Positions 9,838 through 18,994 of a stretch of DNA of 64,000 nt are shown one piece after another; the stretch's first letter is position 1, and each line of letters opens with the position of its first letter. Made by a program: the position numbers and the translations under genes. The stretch comes from CATQHQ01 sp965243805. GTDB taxonomy: Bacteria; Gemmatimonadota; Gemmatimonadetes; Longimicrobiales; Gaopeijiaceae. The stretch covers positions 992,001 through 1,056,000 of the forward strand of contig OZ251577.1 in NCBI GenBank assembly GCA_965243805.1, written 5' to 3'. Below the pieces are notes generated by a model that had not been told where the DNA came from, ran no database searches, and saw only the letters and a program-made list of their open reading frames with translations.

Positions 9838-11289
9838 TTATCGGAAGTTGCCGAAGTCGACTTGGGCTGTGTTTCCGCCGTCGCTCCAATCCACGACCAC
9901 CGCTCCCGAGCGCTCCGGCGGAATGTAGCCCAGCACGTAATCGACCAAGGCCGATACACGGGCGTACGCTGTGGGCTGGTAGCATATGTTGGTGCCGAAG
10001 CTGACGATCCCCGCCTGGATCCACCGACCCCTGAACGGCACCATGAGCGGCCCGCCGGAATCGCCGTTGCAGGTGGCTTCCGACGAGCCCTGCATGCCAG
10101 CGCAGATCATCACGTCCAAGATCGCGTTGCCCAACTGAGTCTTGCATTCGTTGTTGGTGATGATCTGCGACTCCAGCTTCTTGAGGACCGGCGACAGCAG
10201 GCCTCCCTCCGACGTGAGTCCCCAGCCCACCGTGGTCGCCATCGTCCCGGGCTCCGCCAGAGCCGCCCTGTCGGGGGTGAGCAGCTCGATCCGCGGGTAG
10301 CGGTGGTAGCTCGCCAGCTCCAGGAGCGCGATGTCGTTGGCGATTCCGGTGGTGCCGTAGGCGGGGTGGATGAGGATTCGCTTTACGGGGATGAACTCGC
10401 CGCCCTCTCGGAGGTCGCCGGTCCCAGCCAGGACTGCCACTGTGGCCGGGTCCCGGCCGCCGTCCACGCAGTGCGCCGCGGTCAGCACCCAGTCGCCGGC
10501 GATGAACGTCCCGCCGCAGTTCGCGAACCGCACGTCGGGCCGGGTGATCGCCACCTGGAAGCGGAACGCTTGGTAATCGGCCGGTTCGCCGCCGATGATC
10601 GGCAGCACCTGGCGTGGTGCTGTCGAGCCTGGGATTCCCGGGGTCGTGTTGGTCCAGCCCAGCGTCATCTCCTGGGTGACGGTGTACGGCTGGCGGCTGT
10701 CCAGTCCCTCGAAGCGGTACTCGCCCTCGTCGTTGGTGACCGCCGCCGTCTCCGTGGAGTCCCTGGTGCCGTTCCCGTTCTCGTCCAGGAAGACCACGTA
10801 CCCGGGGATCGTCTCCTCGTCGGCGTCCCGTTCCCCGTCGGCGTCGGCGTCGTGCCACACCACGCCCGCGATCTCGTTCTCGCCAGTCCCCGGCGGGCTG
10901 TTCACGGTGATGGCGTTTCCCTGCTGGGTGTGGGTCGCGCCCCTCTCGTCGGTGACGGTCAGCGACGGCGTGTACGACCCGGCCTCCTCGTACACGTGGG
11001 TGGTCGTGCGGCCCGAGCCGGTGGCGCCGTCGCCGAAGGTCCACGCCCAGCCCGCGATGCTGCCGTCCGGGTCCGCCGACGCGCTGCCGTCGAAGCGCAC
11101 CTCCAGGGGAGCCGAGCCCTCCGCCACGTTCACCGTGAACGACGCCACCGGCGGCTGATTGGGCGTGCCTGTGAACGAGTCGGGCTCGGTGCCGCCGTCG
11201 CCGCCGCAAGCGGTGGCGGCCAGGGCAAGCACAAACGCGGCCGCGCGCCTGCCAAGCCGCGTCGTCACGTCCGCGCGCTTCCGCATCAT
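9838..11289 (-). CDS. Secreted trypsin-like serine protease with PKD and SdrD-B-like domains
   Basis: This is a 483-aa exported chymotrypsin-fold (S1) protease. The N-terminus has a lipobox-like ALAATACGGDGG. Next comes a PKD domain (about residues 40-125: FDGSASADPDGS, WTFGDGATGSG). Then a SdrD B-like/collagen-binding-type Ig domain (about 140-215: VVWHDADADGERD, FLDENGNGT). The S1 domain fills the C-terminal half: WVLTAAHC (His), NDIALLEL (Asp) and CNGDSGGPL (Ser), so the triad is complete, with disulfide cysteines. The activation peptide Ile-Val-Gly-Gly is not obvious; IIGGEPADYQAF looks like the zymogen cleavage site (new N-terminus IIGGE). Start chosen at ATG 11289; an upstream GTG at 11316 is possible. 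It lies 28 nt after gyrB. Confidence 0.9.
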   Translation of the reverse strand: MMRKRADVTTRLGRRAAAFVLALAATACGGDGGTEPDSFTGTPNQPPVASFTVNVAEGSAPLEVRFDGSASADPDGSIAGWAWTFGDGATGSGRTTTHVYEEAGSYTPSLTVTDERGATHTQQGNAITVNSPPGTGENEIAGVVWHDADADGERDADEETIPGYVVFLDENGNGTRDSTETAAVTNDEGEYRFEGLDSRQPYTVTQEMTLGWTNTTPGIPGSTAPRQVLPIIGGEPADYQAFRFQVAITRPDVRFANCGGTFIAGDWVLTAAHCVDGGRDPATVAVLAGTGDLREGGEFIPVKRILIHPAYGTTGIANDIALLELASYHRYPRIELLTPDRAALAEPGTMATTVGWGLTSEGGLLSPVLKKLESQIITNNECKTQLGNAILDVMICAGMQGSSEATCNGDSGGPLMVPFRGRWIQAGIVSFGTNICYQPTAYARVSALVDYVLGYIPPERSGAVVVDWSDGGNTAQVDFGNFR

Positions 11290-11317
11290 GATCACGTCAC
11301 TCGTCCAGGTTCCCACG

Positions 11318-13238
<1,921 letters not shown>

Positions 13239-13252
<14 letters not shown>

Positions 13253-13649
13253 TCGTCCTCCCCGAAGCCGTTTTGGGCCTTTTCGCTGTCTTTGCCCGTT
13301 CCCTTGCGTTTGCCGCTGCCTTGGTCCGGCGGTCGCGCCCCCGGATGCCGTCCGCCCTCTCCGCCAAGCGGAACCGGACGGCCTGCACGGGTGGTCCATT
13401 GCGGCAGGCGTTCACCCGCTCCAGCACGAGCCCCCTCATCATCGACAGCTCGTTGATCCACGCGCTGGATGCCACCTCCACCACCAGCACGTCGCCCCGG
13501 ACCTCGATCGCCTGGGTCACCTGGGCGATCCTCGGTCCCACTGCTCCCGCCCACTCGTCCACTGCGCCCAGGCGCGCCAGGGACTCTGCCAGCCCCGATT
13601 CGTCCAGGTACTCGTTCAGCGCGCCGGCGAGGGGCGCCAACCCGGTCAC
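13239..13649 (-). CDS. dciA: DciA-like helicase-loading protein (DUF721)
   Basis: A 136-aa DUF721/DciA protein; DciA loads the replicative helicase DnaB in bacteria lacking DnaC. The KH-like core is seen as GPRIAQVTQAIEVRGDVLVV and SSAWINELSMMRGLVLERVN, followed by a basic Arg/Lys/Ala-rich tail. It starts with a GTG at 13649 that overlaps the recF stop (GTGA), and its 3' end overlaps gyrB. The position between recF and gyrB strongly supports the assignment. The function is known for the family; this member is untested. Confidence 0.88.
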
Positions 13650-14821
13650 GCTTCGATCTCTCCGGCGCGGATGCGCCAGCGGGGCAGCGACATGCTGCGC
13701 AGCCGCACGTCCGACTCCTTGGGCGCGGTGAGGATCACTTGGCCGCTCCCCTCCTCCTCCATGAGCGACATGACGCGCTCCGAGCGGCCTGGGTCCAGCT
13801 CGGCGAAGGCGTCGTCCACCAGGAGGATCGGCTCGGCGGCGCGCTGGCGGCGGATCGTGGCGGCCTCCACCAGGCGCAAGGCCAGGGCGGCGGTGCGGCG
13901 TTGCCCGCCGGAGCCGTAGGTGCGCAAAGGGACCCGCCGCTCTCCCGAGTGCACGGTGATTCGCAGCTCGTCTCGGTGGGGGCCGGAGCCGGTGGAGCCT
14001 CGGCGCGCGTCGTCGTCCCAGCCGTCGTCCAGCCGTTGGCGGAACTCTTCCCGGGTTGCGTCCGACGTGGCAGGAGCGGAGGGATCGCTCGCCGAGTCGG
14101 GGGCGGCGGCCGGGGGCGTCGCGCTCAGGTTCGGCCGGTACTCCATCGCGGCGGCGTCCTTTCCCGACACGGCCTGGTAGTAGGCGGCGAAGGATTCGGC
14201 CCAGGCGGCGACCCAGCGGCTGCGCGAGGCCGTGACCTCTGCGCCGTGTTCCACCAAGGTGGGCTCCCATGCCCGGACGGCGGCCCGCCCCGAGCCCGCT
14301 CGCAGCGCGGCATTCCGCTGGCCCAGGGCGCGCCGGTACTCCAGAAGAGCCTTCACGTACCCCGGCGCGTTGAGCGACAGCACCACGTCGAGGAAGCGCC
14401 GACGCCCGCCGGGGCCGCCTGCGACGAGCCCGGCGTCTGCCGGGGAGATCGTCACTGCGCCGAGGTGGCCCAGGGCGTCCGCGATCCGGGGAGCGTCGTT
14501 TCCGTCCACCGTCACCTTCTTCTTCCTCAGTTTACGGTCGAACCCCACGGACACGGTGGCTGGTCTTTCGCCGGCGACCGCGCCCTGCAGGTGGAACACG
14601 TCTTCCGAGAACGCGCCCAGCTGACCGTCTCCTACCCCGCGGAACGAACGGAAGCTCTCCAGGTAGTAGATCGCTTCCAGCAGGTTGGACTTTCCCTGGG
14701 CGTTATCCCCTACGACCGCCACGCCCTCTGGGGGGAAGCGCAGCTCCTGGACCCCCAAGTTCCGAAAGTGGCGCAGCTCCAACTCCGTCAGGACCACGAC
14801 GGAAGCCGGACGCGGAACCAC
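13646..14821 (-). CDS. recF: DNA replication and repair protein RecF
   Basis: This is an SMC-like ATPase that helps load RecA at single-strand gaps with RecO/RecR. Walker A is GDNAQGKSNLLEA (about residues 38-50), the ABC signature GSGGQRRTAALAL, and Walker B ILLVDDAFAELD. Length of up to 391 aa fits the family. The first possible start is GTG 14821; an in-frame GTG at 14797 (just before VLTELELRHFRN) matches the usual RecF N-terminus better. It overlaps dciA by 4 nt, so recF-dciA-gyrB are one operon. Confidence 0.96.
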   Translation of the reverse strand: MVPRPASVVVLTELELRHFRNLGVQELRFPPEGVAVVGDNAQGKSNLLEAIYYLESFRSFRGVGDGQLGAFSEDVFHLQGAVAGERPATVSVGFDRKLRKKKVTVDGNDAPRIADALGHLGAVTISPADAGLVAGGPGGRRRFLDVVLSLNAPGYVKALLEYRRALGQRNAALRAGSGRAAVRAWEPTLVEHGAEVTASRSRWVAAWAESFAAYYQAVSGKDAAAMEYRPNLSATPPAAAPDSASDPSAPATSDATREEFRQRLDDGWDDDARRGSTGSGPHRDELRITVHSGERRVPLRTYGSGGQRRTAALALRLVEAATIRRQRAAEPILLVDDAFAELDPGRSERVMSLMEEEGSGQVILTAPKESDVRLRSMSLPRWRIRAGEIEA

Positions 14822-14859
14822 GCGGGAAGCCAGACGAGGCGAGCGTCGGACATGCCAGT

Positions 14860-14865
14860 AATATA
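14860..14865 (-). promoter_or_regulatory. Candidate -10 box for the recF-dciA-gyrB operon
   Basis: In the 47-bp gap upstream of recF the minus strand reads TATATT, five of six matches to the sigma-70 -10 box and conspicuous in GC-rich surroundings. No convincing -35 lies 16-18 nt upstream. It may be a genuine promoter or just the only AT-rich spot. Confidence 0.3.
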
Positions 14866-14868
14866 ACG

Positions 14869-15687
14869 CTAGCGTCCCTTGAAGCGCGCTTTCCGCTTTT
14901 CGAGGAACGCCGTCATGCCTTCCTTCATGTCGGTGGTGGAGGCTAGGAGACCGAAGAGCGACGACTCCAGCACCAGGGCGTGCTCCATTGGGCTCTCGGC
15001 GGCGGCGTAGATCGACTGGAGGGCCATCTCCAGAGCCACCGGGCCGTTGCGGACGATCCGCGCCAGCAGCTTCTCGGCGCGCTCCAGGAACTCGCCGTGG
15101 GGCGCCACCGCGTTGGCCAAGCCGATCTCGTGGGCGCGCTGGGCGTCGATCATGTCGCCAGTCAGGATGATCTCCATGGCGCGGCCCAGCCCGACGAGGC
15201 GGGAGAGGCGCACGGTGCCTCCGTACCCGGGGATGATCCCCAGTCCCACTTCAGGCAGGCCGAACTTGGCGCGCTCGCTCGCCACTCGTAGATGGCACGC
15301 CAGCGCCAGCTCGCATCCCCCTCCCAGCGCGTAGCCGCCCACGGCCGCCACTACCGGCTTGGGGAACTGCTCGATCCGGCGGAGGACCGCCTGCCCTTCG
15401 CGGCTGATCTCGGCCCCGGAGCGGGGTTCCATCTCGGCCAGCACGCCGATGTCGGCCCCGGCGACGAACGCCTTGTCGCCCGCCCCCGTGAGGATCACGC
15501 CGCGTACCGAAGGGTCGTCCCGCAAGGCGGCGAAGGCACGGTCGATCTCGGCGATCACCTGGGGGTTCAGCGCGTTCAGCTTCTTCTGACGGTCGATGAC
15601 GACGGTGGCGATCTCGCCGGAGACGGCGGTCCGCACGTACTGGCTCTCGTTGCGCTGGCTCTCGTGGCACTGGCTCTCGTTGCTCAT
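14869..15687 (-). CDS. Enoyl-CoA hydratase/isomerase (crotonase family)
   Basis: This is a 272-aa crotonase-fold enzyme hydrating or isomerising enoyl-CoA, as in fatty-acid beta-oxidation. The oxyanion-hole and active-site regions are KAFVAGADI and GGYALGGGCELALAC (first Glu), and FGLPEVGLGIIPGYGGT (second Glu), so both catalytic glutamates of true hydratases are present. It ends with FLEKRKARFKGR, typical of the family. The start at 15687 puts a repetitive leader (SQCHESQRNESQ) from a 15-bp tandem repeat ahead of the conserved domain. The upstream in-frame ATG at 15741 is less likely. It is divergent from ssb. The exact substrate is unknown. Confidence 0.92.
   Translation of the reverse strand: MSNESQCHESQRNESQYVRTAVSGEIATVVIDRQKKLNALNPQVIAEIDRAFAALRDDPSVRGVILTGAGDKAFVAGADIGVLAEMEPRSGAEISREGQAVLRRIEQFPKPVVAAVGGYALGGGCELALACHLRVASERAKFGLPEVGLGIIPGYGGTVRLSRLVGLGRAMEIILTGDMIDAQRAHEIGLANAVAPHGEFLERAEKLLARIVRNGPVALEMALQSIYAAAESPMEHALVLESSLFGLLASTTDMKEGMTAFLEKRKARFKGR
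15640..15684. repeat. 15-bp tandem repeat, three copies, at start of enoyl-CoA hydratase
   Basis: Units CTGGCTCTCGTTGCG, CTGGCTCTCGTGGCA and CTGGCTCTCGTTGCT lie head to tail at 15640, 15655 and 15670. They encode the ESQ-rich leader right after the start codon. Confidence 0.9.
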
Positions 15688-15894
15688 GGCTGGAAAGGTA
15701 GGAACGGTCGGCGGCTGTCGGAAGTGTCGCTTGTAGGCCATGGCGGCCCGGGCGCCTTCGCCTTACCTTTCTCGCCCGGCGGCAATTCAGTGCTTGCCGG
15801 CAACCCCAAGCGACCGGCGCAACTCCCAGGCGACCGGCGCAACCTCAGCGACCGGCGGCAGTCCAGCTGCCCGTCGGCAACCATCAGGAGTCCC
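15688..15894. other. Divergent intergenic region with a 19-bp direct repeat
   Basis: This 207-bp stretch must carry promoters for the enoyl-CoA hydratase (minus) and ssb-infA (plus), but I see no clear -35/-10 pair. It holds two near-identical 19-bp units at 15809-15827 and 15828-15846 around GCGACCGGCGCAAC, with a third partial copy at 15847. AGGAG at 15886-15890 is the ssb ribosome site. Confidence 0.6.
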
Positions 15895-16332
15895 ATGGCA
15901 CGTTCTCTCAACAAGGCCACGTTGATCGGCAACGTTGGCGGCGACCCCGACGTTCGGACCACCGCGAGCGGCGCCCGCGTGGCCAAGCTCTCCCTGGCCA
16001 CCAGCCAGTCGTTCCAGGATCGCGCTGGCGAGCGGCAGGAGCGCACCCAGTGGCACCGCCTCACCTTCTTCGGCAAGCTGGTGGACGTGGTGGAGCAGTG
16101 GGTCAAGAAGGGAGACCGGCTCTACGTGGAAGGACGGATCGACTACTCCCAGTCCCAGGACGAACACGGGAACGTGCGCTACTGGACCGACATCATCGTC
16201 TACCAGATGATCATGCTGGGCTCCCGGGGCGTTGCCGACGGCGAACCCGGTGCGCCACGGAGCGATGGCGGGTATCGGCCGGCGGCGCAAAGCGGGCCCG
16301 TGGCCGAGCCCGACGACGACCTGCCCTTCTGA
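15895..16332 (+). CDS. ssb: Single-stranded DNA-binding protein
   Basis: This 145-aa protein coats single-stranded DNA as a tetramer in replication and repair. The OB fold occupies about residues 1-110 (NKATLIGNVGGDPDVRTT, TQWHRLTFFGKLVDV, YVEGRIDYSQ). A short Gly/Pro/Ala linker leads to the acidic tip DDDLPF that recruits partner proteins. AGGAG lies 4 nt before the ATG. The stop overlaps the infA start (TGATG), so the two are probably translated in a coupled manner. Confidence 0.97.
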   Translation: MARSLNKATLIGNVGGDPDVRTTASGARVAKLSLATSQSFQDRAGERQERTQWHRLTFFGKLVDVVEQWVKKGDRLYVEGRIDYSQSQDEHGNVRYWTDIIVYQMIMLGSRGVADGEPGAPRSDGGYRPAAQSGPVAEPDDDLPF

Positions 16333-16547
16333 TGGCCAACGACGCGATCGAGATGGAAGGGACGATCACGGAGGTGCTCCCCAACGCCAACTTCCGGGTG
16401 AAGTTGGAGAACGGCCACGAGATTCTGGCGTACCTGTCGGGGAAGATGCGGAAGTTCTACATCCGCGTGCTTGCCGGGGATCGGGTGAAGGTGGAGATGT
16501 CGCCCTACGACCTTACCCGGGGGAGGGTCACCTACCGCTACAAGTAG
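16332..16547 (+). CDS. infA: Translation initiation factor IF-1
   Basis: This is a 71-aa S1/OB-fold protein that binds the A site of the 30S subunit during initiation. The conserved stretches are IEMEGTITEVLPNANFRVKL, GHEILAYLSGKMRKFYIRVL and GDRVKVEMSPYDL, covering the whole family. Its ATG overlaps the ssb stop. infA usually sits beside ribosomal protein or map/secY genes, so being second in an ssb operon is unusual. A convergent gene ends 3 bp downstream. Confidence 0.97.
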   Translation: MANDAIEMEGTITEVLPNANFRVKLENGHEILAYLSGKMRKFYIRVLAGDRVKVEMSPYDLTRGRVTYRYK

Positions 16548-16550
16548 GCG

Positions 16551-16901
16551 CTAGCCCGGCTCGGTGCCGTCGGTTTCCGATTTCCAAAGTCCCATCAGAT
16601 GTGGATCGAAGCGGTGGGGTTCCCGCTTGTATTCCTTTGCCCAATCCTGAAAGCGGGGGAGCTTGAGGCGGTTGCGGATCTTGCGGGTGGCAAGACGCAC
16701 GGCTTCGTCGTGGGAGGACGGCGCAATCTTGTTGGTGCGCCGAGCTTCCGCCTCTGCTAGCGCGTACACTTCCTCGGGAGAGAGCGACAGCAGCACATCG
16801 GCCACTCGTCCCGAGCAATAGTCGTCGTACTTTGCGCGAAGCACGCGGTCGCGGTTGCCTTCCGCCATCCGTTTCGCCTTGTCCCCCCGAGGGCTGGACA
16901 T
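16551..16901 (-). CDS. Small hypothetical protein
   Basis: I do not recognise this 116-aa protein. It is charged, soluble and mostly helical, with LSPEEVYALAEAEARRTNK and a basic segment RLATRKIRNRLKLPRFQDW; no signal peptide or membrane segment is seen. Codon use looks like its neighbours. The ATG at 16901 has no ribosome site; the in-frame ATG at 16868 has AAGG about 8 nt upstream and may be the true start (105 aa). It converges on infA with a 3-bp gap. Confidence 0.6.
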   Translation of the reverse strand: MSSPRGDKAKRMAEGNRDRVLRAKYDDYCSGRVADVLLSLSPEEVYALAEAEARRTNKIAPSSHDEAVRLATRKIRNRLKLPRFQDWAKEYKREPHRFDPHLMGLWKSETDGTEPG

Positions 16902-17072
16902 ACGTCGATCATCAGACGTTTACCGAGTGAAAGGAAGTATTGTGCAAACGGAGGCGTCGGGTCAAGGAGTGGTGGGGCGACATAGGCGAGTACCCCCGCC
17001 CCTCGACGACGGCGGAGCGCATAACTGGGCTACTGGGGCTGCTGCCAGCTGGGGCTACTGCTGGACCGGGGG
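16902..17072. other. Short non-coding stretch with degenerate repeats
   Basis: No convincing gene is seen. Around 17027-17095 the words GGGGCTGCTG, GGGGCTACTG and GGGGTTACTG recur, another loose short repeat. Confidence 0.4.
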
Positions 17073-17303
17073 TTACTGCTGGACGAAGCCTCCTGGCGCG
17101 TGGCTTGGCGACCCTTGGCTTGGCGAGATGGCCGGGCCAGTGGACGGGTCGTCCCGAAGTGCGCGGTACGCCGATCGCCGGGCGAACCCGTACGTCAGCA
17201 CCTGGGCGACGAACCCAGGGTCGGAATGCTGGACACTCTCCACCTCGTCGGCCACATCGGCCGGGAGGCGGACGTCAAGTCGCACGGAGCGGGTGTTCCA
17301 CAT
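17073..17303 (-). CDS. Small protein, possible ribbon-helix-helix fold
   Basis: A 76-aa reading frame starts at ATG 17303. Its first half, TRSVRLDVRLPADVADEVES, resembles the beta-strand plus helix of ribbon-helix-helix DNA-binding or antitoxin proteins; a second helix (PGFVAQVLTYGFARRSAYR) follows, then a low-complexity tail. The Arg/Leu alternation in the strand is the only real evidence. GGGA and AAGG lie upstream of the start. No toxin-like partner is adjacent. It may be a small regulator or a chance frame. Confidence 0.4.
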   Translation of the reverse strand: MWNTRSVRLDVRLPADVADEVESVQHSDPGFVAQVLTYGFARRSAYRALRDDPSTGPAISPSQGSPSHAPGGFVQQ

Positions 17304-17861
17304 TGGCCTTCGTCCCTTCAAGTCGGTTGGCGTGCGCGGAGGGAACAGGGCCGGTCGCGGGGTGACGTGGCACCGGTACTTCCGCAGGGAGACTAGGGGG
17401 AAACGATACGATGCCGGGCCGAGACTCACAAGGGATCGGGGCGGCTGGCCCCGCCCAGCTACGGGCTTGCCGGCGAAGACATGCAACTCATTGTTTAGCA
17501 ACGACTTACGCATAATGCGGCCTTGCGCTGCACCGCCTGTTTCCGACGGTGGCGCACCGCTTGTTTCACGCTCTTGGAGCCCGCTGTTCGGTCACCGATT
17601 CGATGGGTTCCAAGTACCATTCCGTCATGGAGTTATGGGGTGTTCGGCGGCTCGCAGAAGGGGTCCGTCGGGTGCTTGACAAGCCCCGGGGGAGGGACGT
17701 CCGTAAACATCTTCGGAACGGAGTCGCAGGGTCCGATTCGGGTCGCCGGGGCACCTCCGTGGCGCCCCCTCGGCGTCTCCGCAACTCCTCCGTCGCCCCC
17801 GGCAGCTCCCCCCTTCGGGTTCTCTTGGGGCCGCGGACGGTGAGCCGATGGCAGGTCCGGG
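17304..17861. other. 558-bp region without a recognisable gene
   Basis: Both strands have open frames here, but their translations are low in complexity and resemble no family I know. I see no RNA gene or clear terminator. It may contain promoters for the small minus-strand gene at 17073 and decayed sequence. Confidence 0.5.
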
Positions 17862-18758
17862 CTAGTGGATCGAAGCGCCCAGCCCCATGGCGACGCTCGG
17901 TGAGCGCAACCGGTCCAGCGTCCGGCGCTCGCCGAAGGTCAAGATCAGGCCGTTTAGGGCGCGGAACCGGTCCGGCTCGAAGCGGGCCATCAGGTGGGAG
18001 AGGCCGTGGCGCATCCGATGGAGGCTGCGCCGGGCTTCGGCGAAGTCCACGGGCACGCCGAAGCGCACCCGGTAGCCCCACTGTCGCGGTCCGTCGTTCT
18101 CGTGGCCGCCCTCCTCGTGGGCGTCCAGCGGGGTGGCGGGAAGGCCGGGAAAGAGTTCGCGGAGGGCGGTCTCCAGGGAGGGGTCGGGTTCGGCGAGGGA
18201 GGTCTCGAACACCAGGGCGGCCTCGTCGTACTCCAGGTGCACGCGGACCAGTCTGCCCGGCCCCGTCGCGATCCGCACGGCGGTGCCTTCGTGCAGGTCC
18301 AGGTCGCGGCAGAGGTCGCGGTAGCCGAGCCGGAGCAGAGTGGGTCGGGTCAGAGGCGTGAACCCTCTCCGTGCCAGCACACGGAGCGCCAGGTCGAAGC
18401 AGTAGGGTCCCAGTCGCGCGCCGGAGGGCCGCTCCTCGGCGGCGTCGCGGGCGAGGCGGCGCACATGGGCCAGGGTCGGCTCGTAGACCCAGTCCAGGAC
18501 CACCAGTTCGGAGCTCAGGTCGAGGAACTTCGTCTCGGCCGATCCCAGGTCGATGGCACGTGCGGACGAGGCGAAGCGGCCCTCGACGACGACCGCCAGG
18601 CCGATGTCCTGGATGCGCCCGCCGGGGCAGTCCAGCTCGTGCACGTCGCCGTACTGGACCACGGCCCGGGTCAGGGGCAGCTCGCAGACGCCGGGAACGT
18701 CGGCCATGGCCTCGGGGCGGCCGTAGGCGGTGGTGGCGGTGGTGGCAGTGGTCAACAT
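17862..18758 (-). CDS. Conserved-looking hypothetical protein
   Basis: I do not recognise the family. The 298-aa product is soluble, with no signal peptide or membrane segment. It has regular alpha/beta character (RIQDIGLAVVVEGRF, ELVVLDWVYEPTL, RLVRVHLEYDEAALVFE) and a C-terminal helical part rich in His/Arg (SLHRMRHGLSHLMARF). Pro and Gly spacing and codon bias look like a true gene. The ATG at 18758 is preceded by an eccentric Thr/Ala repeat leader; ATG 18707 (MADVPGVCELPL) is an equally good start. It lies alone between low-complexity regions, with four 15-bp repeats just upstream. Confidence 0.65.
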   Translation of the reverse strand: MLTTATTATTAYGRPEAMADVPGVCELPLTRAVVQYGDVHELDCPGGRIQDIGLAVVVEGRFASSARAIDLGSAETKFLDLSSELVVLDWVYEPTLAHVRRLARDAAEERPSGARLGPYCFDLALRVLARRGFTPLTRPTLLRLGYRDLCRDLDLHEGTAVRIATGPGRLVRVHLEYDEAALVFETSLAEPDPSLETALRELFPGLPATPLDAHEEGGHENDGPRQWGYRVRFGVPVDFAEARRSLHRMRHGLSHLMARFEPDRFRALNGLILTFGERRTLDRLRSPSVAMGLGASIH

Positions 18759-18784
18759 GCCACAACGATAAGCATATGTTTACC

Positions 18785-18844
18785 GGGGCGGCAAGCGTCG
18801 GGGCGGCAAGCGTCGGAGTGGCTGGCGTCGGGGCGGCGAGCGTC
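18785..18844. repeat. 15-bp tandem repeat, four copies, intergenic
   Basis: Units begin at 18785, 18800, 18815 and 18830. The first two are identical (GGGGCGGCAAGCGTC) and the others differ at three to five and one positions. They sit between the hypothetical gene start and the tRNA promoter, close to where a regulator could bind, but slippage is the simplest explanation. Confidence 0.9.
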
Positions 18845-18871
18845 GCTCGCGGGATACGAAGCAGGTCACCA

Positions 18872-18900
18872 TTGACGCGCTGGGTCGTTTTCGCCATCAT
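18872..18900 (+). promoter_or_regulatory. Sigma-70-like promoter for tRNA-Asn
   Basis: TTGACG at 18872-18877 (five of six matches to the -35 box) is followed after exactly 17 nt by CATCAT at 18895-18900 (four of six to the -10). The predicted start near 18907 lies about 15 nt before the mature tRNA. Confidence 0.55.
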
Positions 18901-18921
18901 TCGGGCCGTTTCGACTTTCAT

Positions 18922-18994
18922 TCCCGCGTAGCTCAGCTGGTAGAGCAGACGGCTGTTAACCGTCGGGTCGCAGGTTCGAGTCCTGCCGCGGGAG
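18922..18994 (+). tRNA. tRNA-Asn (anticodon GTT)
   Basis: The acceptor arm TCCCGCG (18922-18928) pairs with CGCGGGA (18987-18993), with discriminator G at 18994. The D arm has AGCTCAGCTGGTAGAGC, the anticodon stem GACGG/CCGTC encloses CTGTTAA with GTT at 18955-18957, and the T arm has GGTTCGAGTCC. All loop sizes are normal (73 nt). CCA is not encoded. A minus-strand aminotransferase gene runs antisense through its 3' half. With its G34 anticodon, this tRNA is a substrate for queuosine, and queG is nearby. Confidence 0.98.

Noticed and set aside
9746..11209. N-terminal extension of SusC
   Set aside because: The frame is open but antisense-like to nothing conserved and overlaps the S1 protease; the signal peptide begins at 9745.
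17523..17843. Plus-strand ORF of 106 residues
   Set aside because: Low complexity, no ribosome site, no family character.
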